In this document: positions 35,401-54,746 of the stretch, one piece after another | Numbering within the stretch: the first letter of the stretch is position 1 | How the letters are laid out: each line of letters begins with the position of its first letter | Origin: Xiphophorus maculatus | Taxonomy: Eukaryota; Chordata; Actinopteri; Cyprinodontiformes; Poeciliidae | Direction: 5' to 3' | Assembly (NCBI RefSeq): GCF_002775205.1 | Contig: NC_036447.1 | Span: forward strand, 19,946,501-20,010,500 | DNA: 64,000 nucleotides | Notes under the pieces: generated by a model | What the model was told of the DNA's origin: nothing | Seen by the model: the letters and a program-made list of their open reading frames with translations, nothing else | Database searches by the model: none | Translations under genes and position numbers: made by a program

Positions 35401-38400
35401 TGATGGGCCTCCTGTTAAAATGCCTTCAAAAGGAATTGGAGCTGTGGATTTATGAGCGTTGATATGGATTAAAAACTTCAGGAGCCTGCTGTCTCCAACC
35501 TAGCCCCCTAAAATAATCATTACAGTATTTGAGACATTTTCTCTCTTTCTTGTAGTATTTAGGATCCCGGGCTCCAGAGCTGGTGAAGGCAAAGGTGTTG
35601 GAGATGATGTACAGCTGGACCGTGTGGTATCCTGATGAGGCAAAGATAGCTGAAGCTTATCAGATGCTGAAGAAACAGGGTGAGCTCTTTTTTTGTATTT
35701 TAAGTAATTAAGGAATTTACTTTGAGAGGGTTTCTATATTATTTTTACTGCCTTTTCTTTATATGTGTGGGAGATTAGCCAAAAGTAGCTTATGGAAGGT
35801 TTTAGTTCTCTTCCCAAGCTGATAATGTCGGTTTTGGTTCTCCATACTTGCTCTTCTCCAGCATGTAGGATCAGTTCTGCTTTTAGCTCAAGCACGAGAC
35901 AGATGTCCTGGGTCATGAGTAGTTGACTCTGCTGCGATGTTAAAAATGGACTTCTCACCTATGACTTAATGTGTATTTTGAAATTAATGCTTTAATTACA
36001 AGATGTGAGGTTATCCCTTTAGGGCAGGAAAAATTGAATGTACTGTGCCAGATTTTAAATGTTTTTGGATGATCTTGAAGTATTCACACACTGTGTTTAC
36101 ACATGAAGCAGAGGTTGGGCTGTTAGTTCGTTTTGGTTCATTTTGTGGGCGGTTAATAGATGCTCCTGTCATTTCCAGGCATTGTAAAGCAAGATCCTGT
36201 GCTTCCTGGTGACAAGCCACTCCCACCTCCTCCACCCAGAGCCAAAACTGCCATCTTTGAGGACGAGGAGAAATCCAAGGTGTGTGACGAGAGATCAAGA
36301 AGCAAAATGTATCATGGTGAAGTAGATCATTTTCGTTTAGTTTTTTGGGGGTGGGGGTTTGTGGATATGCTCAAGACTCATAATGAACAAAAATCATTAT
36401 GGCCAGGTGAAATTGAGCTCCTGAGGACTCGCTATATACACATTCCTTTTCCTCTTTCTTTTTCCATTCTCTTCTGCCTCATCCTGTTATTGTAGATGCT
36501 GTCTGGCCTGTTGAAGAGCACCCACCCTGATGATTTAAGAGCAGCAAACAAGCTCATCAAGGAAATGGTTCAAGAAGTGAGTGGCTCAGTTCACAAAGTG
36601 CAGGACATCAACTCGCATGTAAACGATTTTGATTTCTGTTCAAATGAAAAGTCCAGTTTTCAGAAAACCTGAATCGCCGTAATTTTCCTTGTGTCGTTTT
36701 TATTTGATGTAAAGATTAGAACTGTGTTAGAATTCAGTGGCTTTAAACTGATTGCTTTTTAATTTTTAAATGCTAAATAGGATCATTTAATTATTTGGAC
36801 ATATGTCCTATTAAAAAAATAACTGGATTTCGAAAATGTCCAATTGAGATGACTTGTCTTGCATTATTTTCCCCCCCAGGACCAAAAGCGAGTGGAGAAA
36901 GTTTCCAAGCGAGTGAACGCCATCCAGGAGGTGAAGGAGAGCGTGAGCTTGCTGAGCCAGCTGCTGGACGGCTACAGCAAGGAGAGCTACTCCCATAGCA
37001 ACCAGGAGCTCGTTAGGGTTTGTAACGCTCAGTCATTAACAAAGTCGCCTGTCACTCATTAGGTTTTTGTTGATTTTTCTTAACGGTGTAACTACAGTAG
37101 ATCAGCATTTTTAAATGTATAGACAATTTTTGTCTCCTGTAGTTCATTATTACTGTGACTCCTTTTTTAATTTTCTGTCTGAAACTTCAGTACCTGTTCA
37201 TTTAAGCTTACCAGAGTTGCTCAAGATGAGAAAAATATAAGCCTCAACTTAGTATTTCACCTTTTGCCCCTTTACTCCACGATTAGAGCAATGTTACCAT
37301 TTCACACGAACCAGTTCTAGCAGCACAGGGTGACATCTACTGGTTGTTCACTGGCAGCCCAGGGTGCAGTTTTTGGTGGTCCAATGCAGCCAAAGGCTTT
37401 CTTTTATATGGTTGCTTTACATTGCTTCCTATTTTTGTTATATATTTTTCTCTTTTTTTAAGTGGGGTTTTGCATGTAAGAAAAAACTGGACTGTTAACA
37501 AAGCAGCTGATGCAGTTCATAGCAGGTGTTGCTATGTACTGCATCAGTACATAGCAACACCTGCATAATGAAGATAAAACTCCCATTTGTCTAGATTTTA
37601 AATTTTGTTATTCTGTAAACCTGTTAAGTGTAATGTATAATTCATTTTTTCTTGTTACACTAAAAGGTATTCCCTCCACTTTTTATCATATTCTGGTAGA
37701 TTCTGTGCCCACTTCATTTATTAGTAAAAACAAACTAAAGCACCTTGAAATGAATTCATCTTTTATTGTGGAACCATAGCGTCACACTAGGAAGTTGGGA
37801 AAAACCTAGCCTTTGATTTGGATATAAAAAAAATTGAGTTGATAAATTACTGTTTAGTGACGCTGTTTGCACATTGTGACATATTTTTGATCACAGGATC
37901 TTTACCAGCGCTGCGAGAAGATGAGACCTACACTATTCAGATTAGCGAGCGACACAGAAGACAACGACGAAGCTCTAGGTACATTTGGGTGTAAAGTTTA
38001 GCATTTGAACGCCACCGTAATGTCGCTAACACGTTTGCGCCCTGCAGCCGACATCTTGGAGGCCAACGACAGCCTGACGCAGGTCATCAATCTGTACAGG
38101 CAGCTGGTTAAGGGTGAGGAGGTGTCGAAAGACGGAACGTCTCTCGCCTCTCAACAAGGTGCGTTTGTCTTTTCAGATCTCAGAGTCATCGTTACAGTCG
38201 TGTGCAACTCCATTCCTTTTGGTTTAAGTTGCTTGTGTTTATTTATTTTTTCTTCTACACACTCTAAATCAGGTGGCAGCTCAGCACTATTAGACCTGAC
38301 AGGACTCAACATTTCAGAAAACACAGAACCTTCCAACCCACAGGCTGCACCTCAGAGCCTGGGCTTGAGCCTCTTGGATGATGAACTCATGTCTCTTGGT

Positions 38401-41400
38401 AAGCAAGCTACAGATGATTTAAACCTGAGAGTTATTTAACTTTTACCACTTGCACATCATACATTTTTTTCCTCCTGCTTTTCAGGATTGAATGTATCAG
38501 AAAACTGTGACTCTAACATCATCTCTCAGGTGGGAATTAATACCCTCACAAACGCGCCCCAGTTATGATTTGGCATAAAAATGATTATATTCTGCAGCCT
38601 GTTGTCTCACTGCATCAAACTTTTCGTTTGTTGTCAGTCCTTAAATATTGCAGAGTCTTCGGCTCCGGCTGTAGCGCTGCAACCAGCTGTGGTGCAAACA
38701 TCACAGGCTACACCAGTAGGGGGCTGCACTGCTACGCCAAGAGCAATGGAAGAGCTGGATTTGCTGGGGAAAACATTGTTACAGCAATCTCTACCTCCAG
38801 AGAGCCAGCAGGTGAAATGGTGAGTGGACTTCCTGTTCAGGGTTCCTTCACAGCCTTACAACGCGACGTTTTGTAAAATAAGACCATTGTATTCCAACGC
38901 CTAATTCATTATTCAATTGCTTCTCACAGACTTTAAATTTTGCCTGTATTTCTAAAAACCTATCAAACCTTTCATCGGTGTTTTTAATAGTTCCATATGT
39001 AAAGGGGGATATTATGTAAAATTGACTTGTTGAGTTTCACATTGTGGTTCAATGTAATACCCTCATCTAAAACATATCTGGAGCGCTGCTTTGATTCCTT
39101 CATTCATGTTTGAAAAATCCTTGACTCTCCACTGGCAGCCATTCTGTTTGCTTGCTATTTCAAAGCACCACCATTTCCACACAACTCCTCCAGACTAGCT
39201 GCAGCAATTAGCAAACTGCGACTCTGTTGACCTTATCATACGAACAATTTCTCAGTGAACCGTTGGTAAAAAAAAAAAAAAACATTGTTAAAGGCTTAAT
39301 AGAGAAGCATTGTTGTGACGACTTCCTGAAGGCGGAGAGTCTTAAAGAGCAGGAGCTTCTTAAAGAGACAGAGACCCAATTTCAAGGTGTTAAATTGCAA
39401 AGTCAAATTTCTTTTAGGTCATGTTTGATTGAAACAGCATTTTTGATTGTGCTAGAAAATGATCCTCTGTGGGGTTTGCTCGTTTGTTTTCCTCTGTAGG
39501 GATAAACTCCAGCCTCACTCTAAGGTCCCTTTGCGAGATCTCCAAGCAAAGTCTGGGGCGAGCTCCAGGCCTGCTGCTGGTCCGGGGCCGACGTCCGGCC
39601 TCCTCGTCCAGTCAGAGCAGCCTGATGGCGTCCTCCACTCCAGTCTTGGCATTGCAGACAAAAGCTCGTCATCATCTGTTGACCCCAACGACCGCATCTC
39701 ATTAGCAGACGTCACAGTGCCTCTAGAGTCAATCAAACCTAGTAAGCACCAAACCTTTAATCTACAGCGGCTGTAGGAGGTATTCTGCACTTTAGAGGCT
39801 TTTATGATGGTGTAATTCAAGAAGCATGAATTTAACATCTTTAAGTCCGATTTTCTCCCTCGTAGGTGGTTTTTACAGTGAAAATTTTATAGACGTTGAA
39901 TTTAAAGCTTCTCAACAAACTTTCTGCTGTGACATCAGCAAAACTCGCATCAGATTTAGTTCGTCACCTAAAAAAACAGCTCACCATCTGCCTTTCTTTT
40001 GGTTTAGTTTTTTTTTCCAGGTTAATCATTATTTACTCATAAAGTCACCGTGCACATGTCTGTAGTAACGTCACATAAGGCATAAAGCAAGAGATTACAG
40101 TTCTTTTAAATACATTGACTTGTATTTTCCTCTCTACTGACATGTTTTTATTTAAATTCCTAAAGTCTTTTAAGCTCTTTGTGAGAACGCTGCACAGATT
40201 TCAGGAACAATACATGGAAGTCATTTGCGAAGAGTGCTAGTGTAGACACAGAAACCGATCAGGTAGAAAAATACAAATATGAACAGATTCTTACCAGTAA
40301 AGTTTTCTTTCCAACTCAAATATCCATGGTGGCAACCCCTAAAACAAACCGCAACCTAATTGCTTCCGAATCCGTCAAAATGTGTCACAAGATGCTCGTC
40401 CACTATCCACTTTTGATGTTTGTAATCAGATCAAAGCCACTTATTGCTCTCTTTTCTACTTTCTTCACACCATTTACAGTTTGTTTTTCTGTTTCAGGCA
40501 GCGTGTTACCGGTGACTGTATTCGACAAACACAGCCTAAGGGTTTTGTTCACGTTTGCATGCGACTGTCCTCCGTCGAGGCCCGACGTGTTGGTGGTGAT
40601 CATCTCCATGCTGTCCTCGGCACCCATTCCCGTCACCAACATCCGTTTCCAGGCAGCCGTTCCCAGAGTATGTCCGTGATATTTTTGCATCAGTTAATCA
40701 GCCTGAAATCGGACAGGTTTGCTCTGATCGGAGGCTCAAATACTGAAAAAGTATACACACTTTTATTGTTTCGTATTTTATTAAATGCACCACAAGTAAT
40801 CAATACCACCATTTTCAGTTTACATTTGCAGCAGTCAGCTGCATGTACTTTATGGAGTTTAATAAAAACCAGATAAAAGTTAAGGTTCTTGTTTTTAATT
40901 ATTAATTTTTTTCATTAATTTTTAACCTTTCCATACAGAAGTAAAAGAATACACACAATGCTGAAAAAACAAAATAAAGGTTAAAAAAATACATATTTTT
41001 TGTATTTTTTACATAAATAAATAAATAAACAAACATAAAATAATACATAAATAAACATAAATAAATGTTTATTTACATACATAAATAAATAATATTTAAA
41101 TTCCTGTCAGTGGTGCAGAAACTGGCATCATATTGTAATTCTTCAGTTTTTGTTGGATTCAAAGAACTTATAACTTCTAAGATCTTTAGAGAAAAAAAAT
41201 ATGAATTTGTTAAAAATATAAAGAACCCTGGAAATCTGTATCGGCCTGGAAAATCTTGATCGGTTCATTCTTGCTAATAGTATCGCATAAATGTTTCATT
41301 TTCATCTCTGCCTGCTCATTTTAAGAAATGAGCTCAAATGAAAGTTAATCATAATTCTTGTGTTTATAAACATTGGAGATTTATTCCAACCTATGGGCTT

Positions 41401-41766
41401 TGACTAATCAGTGGGTTTATGTTTCCCAGGTAATGAAAGTAAAGCTGCAGCCTCCCTCCTGTACTGACCTGCCAGCCTTCAACCCCATCCTCCCTCCAGC
41501 CGCTATCACACAGATTCTGCTGTTGGCCAACCCTCACAAGGTGCTTTCTCCACATTTCACTACAGAGAACATCTGATGTGTTTTATCTGTGTCCAGCAGG
41601 GTTTGATTCACCCTGAAAACGGACTGTGACCTGTTGTTTGCGGCTCTTCTTTCAGGAGAAAGTGCGTCTGCGCTACAAACTAACTTTCAACCTGGGAGAT
41701 AAATCTCACGATGAGTCCGGCGACGTGGACGAGTTCCCACCTCCAGACAGCTGGGGCAACCTTTAG
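32467..41766 (+). CDS. gga1: GGA1, clathrin adaptor of the trans-Golgi network
   Basis: Monomeric ARF-dependent adaptor sorting cargo from TGN to endosomes. Coding exons: 32467-32512, 33037-33121, 34195-34270, 34373-34471, 35556-35679, 36179-36279, 36496-36576, 36880-37017, 37897-37978, 38048-38158, 38273-38398, 38486-38529, 38638-38819, 39500-39741, 40498-40667, 41430-41540, 41656-41766. That is 642 residues (human 639), all in phase with GT-AG introns. VHS domain, about 1-145 (LETCMKNCGNKFHGEVGKFR, WTVWYPDEAKIAEAYQML); GAT domain, about 165-310 (LYQRCEKMRPTLFRLASDTE, then LTQVINLYRQLV); hinge; GAE domain, about 515-642, ending FPPPDSWGNL. The hinge keeps the internal acidic-dileucine-like DDELM (350-354), which in mammals autoinhibits cargo binding, and LDLLGKTLLQQSLPPESQQV. 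GGA1 is favoured over GGA2/3 by the C-terminal two thirds. Confidence 0.96.
33330..34030. mobile_element. Decayed DNA transposon with nested SINE piece
   Basis: The left part (about 33365-33605: GCCAAAGCATCTCAAGTAG, GACTTTGACTAAGCCACTCC, TTCCATTAAACAAGGCAAAT) matches a very common teleost DNA transposon of uncertain superfamily. Its probable right end is near 33990-34025 (GGGGGCAAATACTTTTCAG). A SINE tail at 33633-33750 has inserted in the middle. It lies in gga1 intron 2. Confidence 0.6.
33633..33750 (+). mobile_element. 5'-truncated SINE tail
   Basis: CTGCGACAGACTGGCG, GCCTCTCGCCTGAAACG, CACCCCTCCTGACCCCACTA and the end GAAAATGGGTGGATGG match the 3' half of the complete element at 61011-61374 (opposite strand). 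It is nested in the transposon at 33330-34030. Confidence 0.75.
35075..35185. repeat. AT palindromic tandem block
   Basis: Repeated TTAATATGATAT / ATATCATATTAA units in both orientations give a self-complementary AT tract in gga1 intron 4. It is likely slippage-prone; no gene content. Confidence 0.8.
37522..37564. repeat. Perfect 20-bp hairpin, 3-nt loop
   Basis: The left arm, 37522-37541 (GCAGGTGTTGCTATGTACTG), is exactly complementary to 37545-37564, with loop CAT. An overlapping pair, CTGATGCAGT / ACTGCATCAG, offers an alternative fold. It lies in gga1 intron 8. Confidence 0.92.
41236..41285. mobile_element. Relic of GGTGCAC hAT-like family
   Basis: CTGTATCGGCCTGGAAAATC, then TTGATCGGTTCATTCTTGC, resembles the right end of the 12596-12920 family with decayed terminus. 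It lies in gga1 intron 15. Confidence 0.45.
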
Positions 41767-41852
41767 AGAGAGAGGGAGAGGACCGGGCCTCCTGTCGTCA
41801 GACCTGCACCATCCTTTATATTTGGGTCGACGTTTTCCTTTCGGAGGGGGGA

Positions 41853-43125
41853 AATAAAGACCAGATTACAATGAAGCGGTTTCAGACTTTGCTGTACAAA
41901 AAACTGATGGACTGTGAGAGCAGTTGCTGAAGCCAGTTGACCTTGTGCCTTCTCACCCTTATTTGATCCTGTCAGTGTTTCTAAATGGAGTTGCTACATT
42001 CTCCTTCTCAGATAATTAGCCCAGTGTGTTGATTTGCAGATTTCCTTCTGAATGTGAATTGGTTTAACTTACAAACCGTTAAGCAAATCCCTCGTCATAT
42101 GAATCATGTTGTTGTTTCAGGCATACCCACAAATTAGTGTGATCCGTTCCTATACGACATCCTGCACCGTCAGCTGCACATTAAACATTTTGCAGGTCAA
42201 ACCACTGAACGGGTTTCCTCCAAACTAATCAAGACACGATCAAATTAAAACTGTGATTTGTGTAGAAAAAATGAAACTAAACGCATTTTTAAAACCACTG
42301 CAGTGGTTTAATTTTCAGTCTAATCTTTATAATCTTTCCAGAGCAGGGGGAACCGATGTATAATATTGTTACCAAAGCGTGCAGGCTGAACACGACGATG
42401 ACGTCTTTCTTCAGGAAACGCAAAGAGTTCCCACTGCAGCTAACTATTGTTACTGAACCTGATCCAGACAAAATTAATCCTTAAATCTTATTTTCGCCTC
42501 ATTTTTTCTTCGTGTTGTAATTGAAAGGCACATAGTCTCCATTCCTTTACAAACTTCTTTATTTCCGCACTTTTTCTGTTTTTAGGACTCTGTTTTTTTA
42601 CAGTTTAACTCAGGATTATTTTCCTTTTCCTTATTTAAACTCGTATGCACTTACTTTGTTCATATTTTGCACGTGAAATCATTGTTGTTTATTCATCTCT
42701 TGTCACTTTGCTTTTCTACTACTGATTAACCCAAAGACTCTCAACTCCATGTTCATGTCATACTGATTTTGATTCTGCCACATGTGCCTCAGATTGGGTT
42801 GTCTGGTTATTATTTTTTTTGTTTTGTACACGTATAACTTAAATGGGTTTCTTTTTTTTTTTTTTTTTTTTCGTCATGTTTGTCTTGACCCAAAATGACT
42901 TTGTAAAGCATAAGATGCATTATGTGTTAAATGATCTTTCTATATGTTGTGTTCAGCGAGAGAAGAAATATATAAACTCCTCTGTATTTTTTCTGGGGTA
43001 TTCAGAAGGAATACAATGATGAGATTTTAGAAAGGTGGCTGTTCTTGGGAAAAATTATAAGGATAAAAATGTGGAAGTATTTGTTGGCACCACTGGTAAA
43101 GTTGTGTGAAAAGCCTTCAAATAAA
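41853..43125 (+). terminator. Candidate gga1 polyadenylation signals
   Basis: AATAAA occurs 87 bases after the stop (41853-41858) and again at 43120-43125, where it is soon followed by an A-rich tract. Either or both could end the transcript, giving a short or a roughly 1.35-kb 3' UTR. Confidence 0.5.
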
Positions 43126-43485
43126 TTTTGTATGGGGGAAAAAAAAGAAATGCAGCCTTTAATTTAAGCTTTGCCACAATTGTTCCTATAAAAAAATCCC
43201 TTCAACATAAATGTAATCAACTCAAAAAGACTATTAGTCCAAAAAGAAAATTAAATGTTATAACTCATATCATACAAGTATCTTCAAAGCGCTGTGGATG
43301 GTGAGGAAGGATCTCCTGTAGCGGACAATCTAGCAGCGAATCTGAAGAAGCCTCTGACTGAAGTCTGTTTCTGTATGACACTCTGATGACTGTCAGCTCA
43401 ATTTCCAAGCAACAAAGTCAATATTCTACAGTAACATGTCCTGGATGACACAGTTGTTGGCAAGCACTGCTGATCCACCTCATTT

Positions 43486-43526
43486 GCTTTTGCTACTCCT
43501 CCTGCATATGGAGGAGTAGCAAAAGC
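43486..43526. repeat. Perfect 17-bp hairpin, 7-nt loop
   Basis: GCTTTTGCTACTCCTCC (43486-43502) pairs exactly with GGAGGAGTAGCAAAAGC (43510-43526) across the loop TGCATAT. Confidence 0.92.
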
Positions 43527-44801
43527 AGAAAGTTGGGCTCAGAGACATTAGAATAGGGGATATGAGCCTTTCCCATTATGACTGACGGATAAGATGGTTT
43601 GAACTTTATCCTCCACTGTTTGTTCTGTTGTCCTGCTCTGAATCCATGAAACCTACTTTTTTTTTAACTCATCTGGAATTTGGGATCACAGTTCAGGTAT
43701 TATTGGAGCTTTTCTTTTGTAATCAAAGCAATTTAGAATCTACACTTTTTCAAACTGATCAAAATTTCTAGAAACGTCTAATTATCAAATTGCAACTGCC
43801 ATTTTGCAGTTGCCGAGTCATCATAGCAACCATTAGACAATCAGTTTCACAGGGATGCCAGTAAAAACCCTTTTCAACTATAGTGATCCAAAACACAAGG
43901 CTGTCAAGAGAAAATAAAGTATCTTTATCTTTATATGTAATACAATGAGATGTAAGGGACAGTTTGGCTTTATCAAGCATAAATTAAGGATAAATCACAA
44001 CTAAAAATATAATAAAACGTGAATATTTACAAATATCACACCTATTCTATCAGCAGCTGAAATATTTCAGTGCAGTTACTGCTGCTGAATGTTTCTCAGT
44101 GTTGTGCGAGTTTATGGTGTCTGATTGCTTCTATAGGTTAGGAGAGGAAACAAAGATGTGCTGTATGTGTTGCAACTTTTACAGTGGATGTTATACAATA
44201 CATTTTGTGATAAAATTGCAGTATGGTGCCCTCACGATGTGTTGCTCTTACAAAGCTAGACAGCTAGCTAACACTTGAGTTGGAAATAATCCAGTCCTTG
44301 ATAGTTTTCTTGTTTTATTTTTGCAACTCTTTGCTGGTTTGTTTTTCTTTTCTTTCATTTTCTTTTGTAAAACTGTAACAAAACACAAAAGTATACATCA
44401 GCTACAGATACAGAAAACAACCAGGCAAACACGTGACTCCCAATTCTCTCCAATTAGTTAACGATGCAGCTTTAAATATTGGTTGGGAAACGTAAAACCT
44501 TTCTACAAAATATTACACAATGCTGGAATAACGATTGATAAAATGAACTTACAGACAAATAGTGTCCCAAGGAACAAACCAAGCGTACAGCTGGACGAGT
44601 TCTGCTTGACTGACCAAATTAAATATGTAAACAATGTCCAGTAGGTGTCAGTAAGATCTCATAGTTTAACTTAAAATTTACTTAACAAAACATAATGATG
44701 GAGTCAGCACATGCAGCTTTAGAGTTCTAGTTTTGGAAGGGGGCCAAAAAAAAAAAAGAAATCAAATTCTAGACTTTTCAGGTCATTATAGTATTTGTCC
44801 A

Positions 44802-44858
44802 GTATTTGTCAATGTCTTCTGGTAGGAGACCATTATTTTTGTAATTGTTTATTAGACT
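44802..44858. repeat. 57-bp direct repeat, copy 1
   Basis: Nearly identical (one mismatch) to 46690-46746, 1.9 kb away. The two copies flank the last ddx17 exon. On the minus strand it can be read as LINNYKNNGLLPEDIDKY, which may be the remnant of a mobile-element protein. Confidence 0.8.
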
Positions 44859-45667
44859 TATATTGACTGTTTTTAAGATACATAAATAAAACTAGAATGA
44901 CTTTCTAAAGAAAAATCACCTAATTCTGGAAATCAAAATAGTACTATACATATAATCAATTCCAAGAATATTCTACTATTATGTGTGAAGCAAATCCAAC
45001 AATTTACCTGATATTTCAGGATAAATTGCAAATTAAGACAAAAATGTATTGATTTAATTTGTTTATTTAGGAAAACACTGTAAAAAGAGCATCGTTGACA
45101 GAAAACAGGCAACAATATGTTTTTAGTTAAAGCTCAAAACACTACTTCACTTCTGACTTGCTACACAAAGGGAACATGTGGAGGCATGCATGATTAAATG
45201 TACCTAAATCTAACACAATACATAATAAAAAGGCAAAATAAAAGTTATCTAAAAGTGGTCATTGCCAAAACCAGTGAAGAGAAGATCAGAAACGGGTACA
45301 GTGAAGCTGTAATTGAAGTTATAAACAAAAGCCACCTATTTCAAACTGAATAAGTCGAGTTGAACAAGTACAAAGATTAAGGAGGTGTTTGGAATGTGAC
45401 TGTCTCTCTAACTCCTAAAGTTTGGCTGGTGAAGGAAAAAATATAAAATATAAAATAAAAAAAGAGAGAGATAAATCCCTTTTCCTCCTCCACAATACTC
45501 GGTTGGGGAAATTTAATTATTTGGGGTCCTTAAAACAAATTTTCTTTAAAATTCGTGTGAAAGTACAAGCCCTTACCTCATTGGATATAACACTGTTTGG
45601 GAGACCACAACAATAAAACTGAGTTACAAACACTTGAACAAATTTACCCAGTACATGTTAATTATAA

Positions 45668-54058
<8,391 letters not shown>

Positions 54059-54746
54059 TTCGATAAAACAGCCCTTTTGGTAGATTTGTCGCTAGCTAGA
54101 ACGATGGTTAGCCGCAGCAGGTTCGACGACAGAAGCGTAAAAATGAGCGAGCACACAACAAATAATTTTTTACTTTATTTGTAACAGCTGAAATAAGAAG
54201 ATAAAACGAGTAACACGGGAATTATTGAGCAACTCTAAACACGTCGCCAGTCGCCTTGTTTGTTTCCTACCAGCGAAAGACATCGACTTCGGCCTAATGG
54301 CTAGTAAAACTACGTAGCGCCTTTTCAAAACAAACGTCAGGACGTACGCAATTTGCCTAAGTAATAATGGAGAATCTCACTCCGTGAAAACGTTGGCGCT
54401 TTAAGACTCTCGGTATGTATGCGTCTGTTGCGGCTCAAACACAGCAAAAGTGCACTGTGCAGCATAAAAAAAATCATTGTTCCTATGTCTAAAGATATTT
54501 TTTTTATAAAACAAAATCTGGTTTTACATATTTGAACAAGAAAAGAGACGCGTTGCAAAACCATAAGCGGTCAGTAGGTGGCGACTATGCCAGACTTTGT
54601 TAAAAACGAAACCCGATTTAAAACGAAAAAGACTGCGATCATTTCAGGAAGTTCTGTTTTATAGTGAACCAATACTGATACCGAAGTTATTGGTGTTCTT
54701 GTAGCATAATACCGAACTGGTTTGGAAGCGGACAAGGTGGAAGGAC
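54059..54746. promoter_or_regulatory. Divergent promoter, ddx17 and ntan1
   Basis: Only 688 bases separate the two start codons, so both promoters and 5' UTRs lie here. No TATA box is evident for either gene. A CTCF-like string, CAGTAGGTGGCGACTATG, lies at about 54572-54589. A bidirectional CpG-type promoter is inferred from spacing. Confidence 0.6.

Larger units (their letters stand above)
43140..45667. other. Convergent gap between gga1 and ddx17
   Basis: Holds the 3' UTR of ddx17 (minus strand, from 45667 leftwards) and intergenic sequence. No gene was recognised. Notable are a hairpin at 43486-43526 and the first copy of a 57-bp repeat at 44802-44858. Several minus-strand AATAAA candidates exist (for example plus TTTATT near 45062), and I cannot choose between them. 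Confidence 0.5.

Noticed and set aside
36160-36495. 111-codon frame in gga1 containing exon 6
   Set aside because: Only 36179-36279 is coding; the rest is read-through into intron past the GT donor.
37522-37564. Hairpin as a microRNA precursor
   Set aside because: A 20-bp perfect stem with a 3-nt loop is too short and too perfect for a typical pre-miRNA; a snap-back mutation is likelier.
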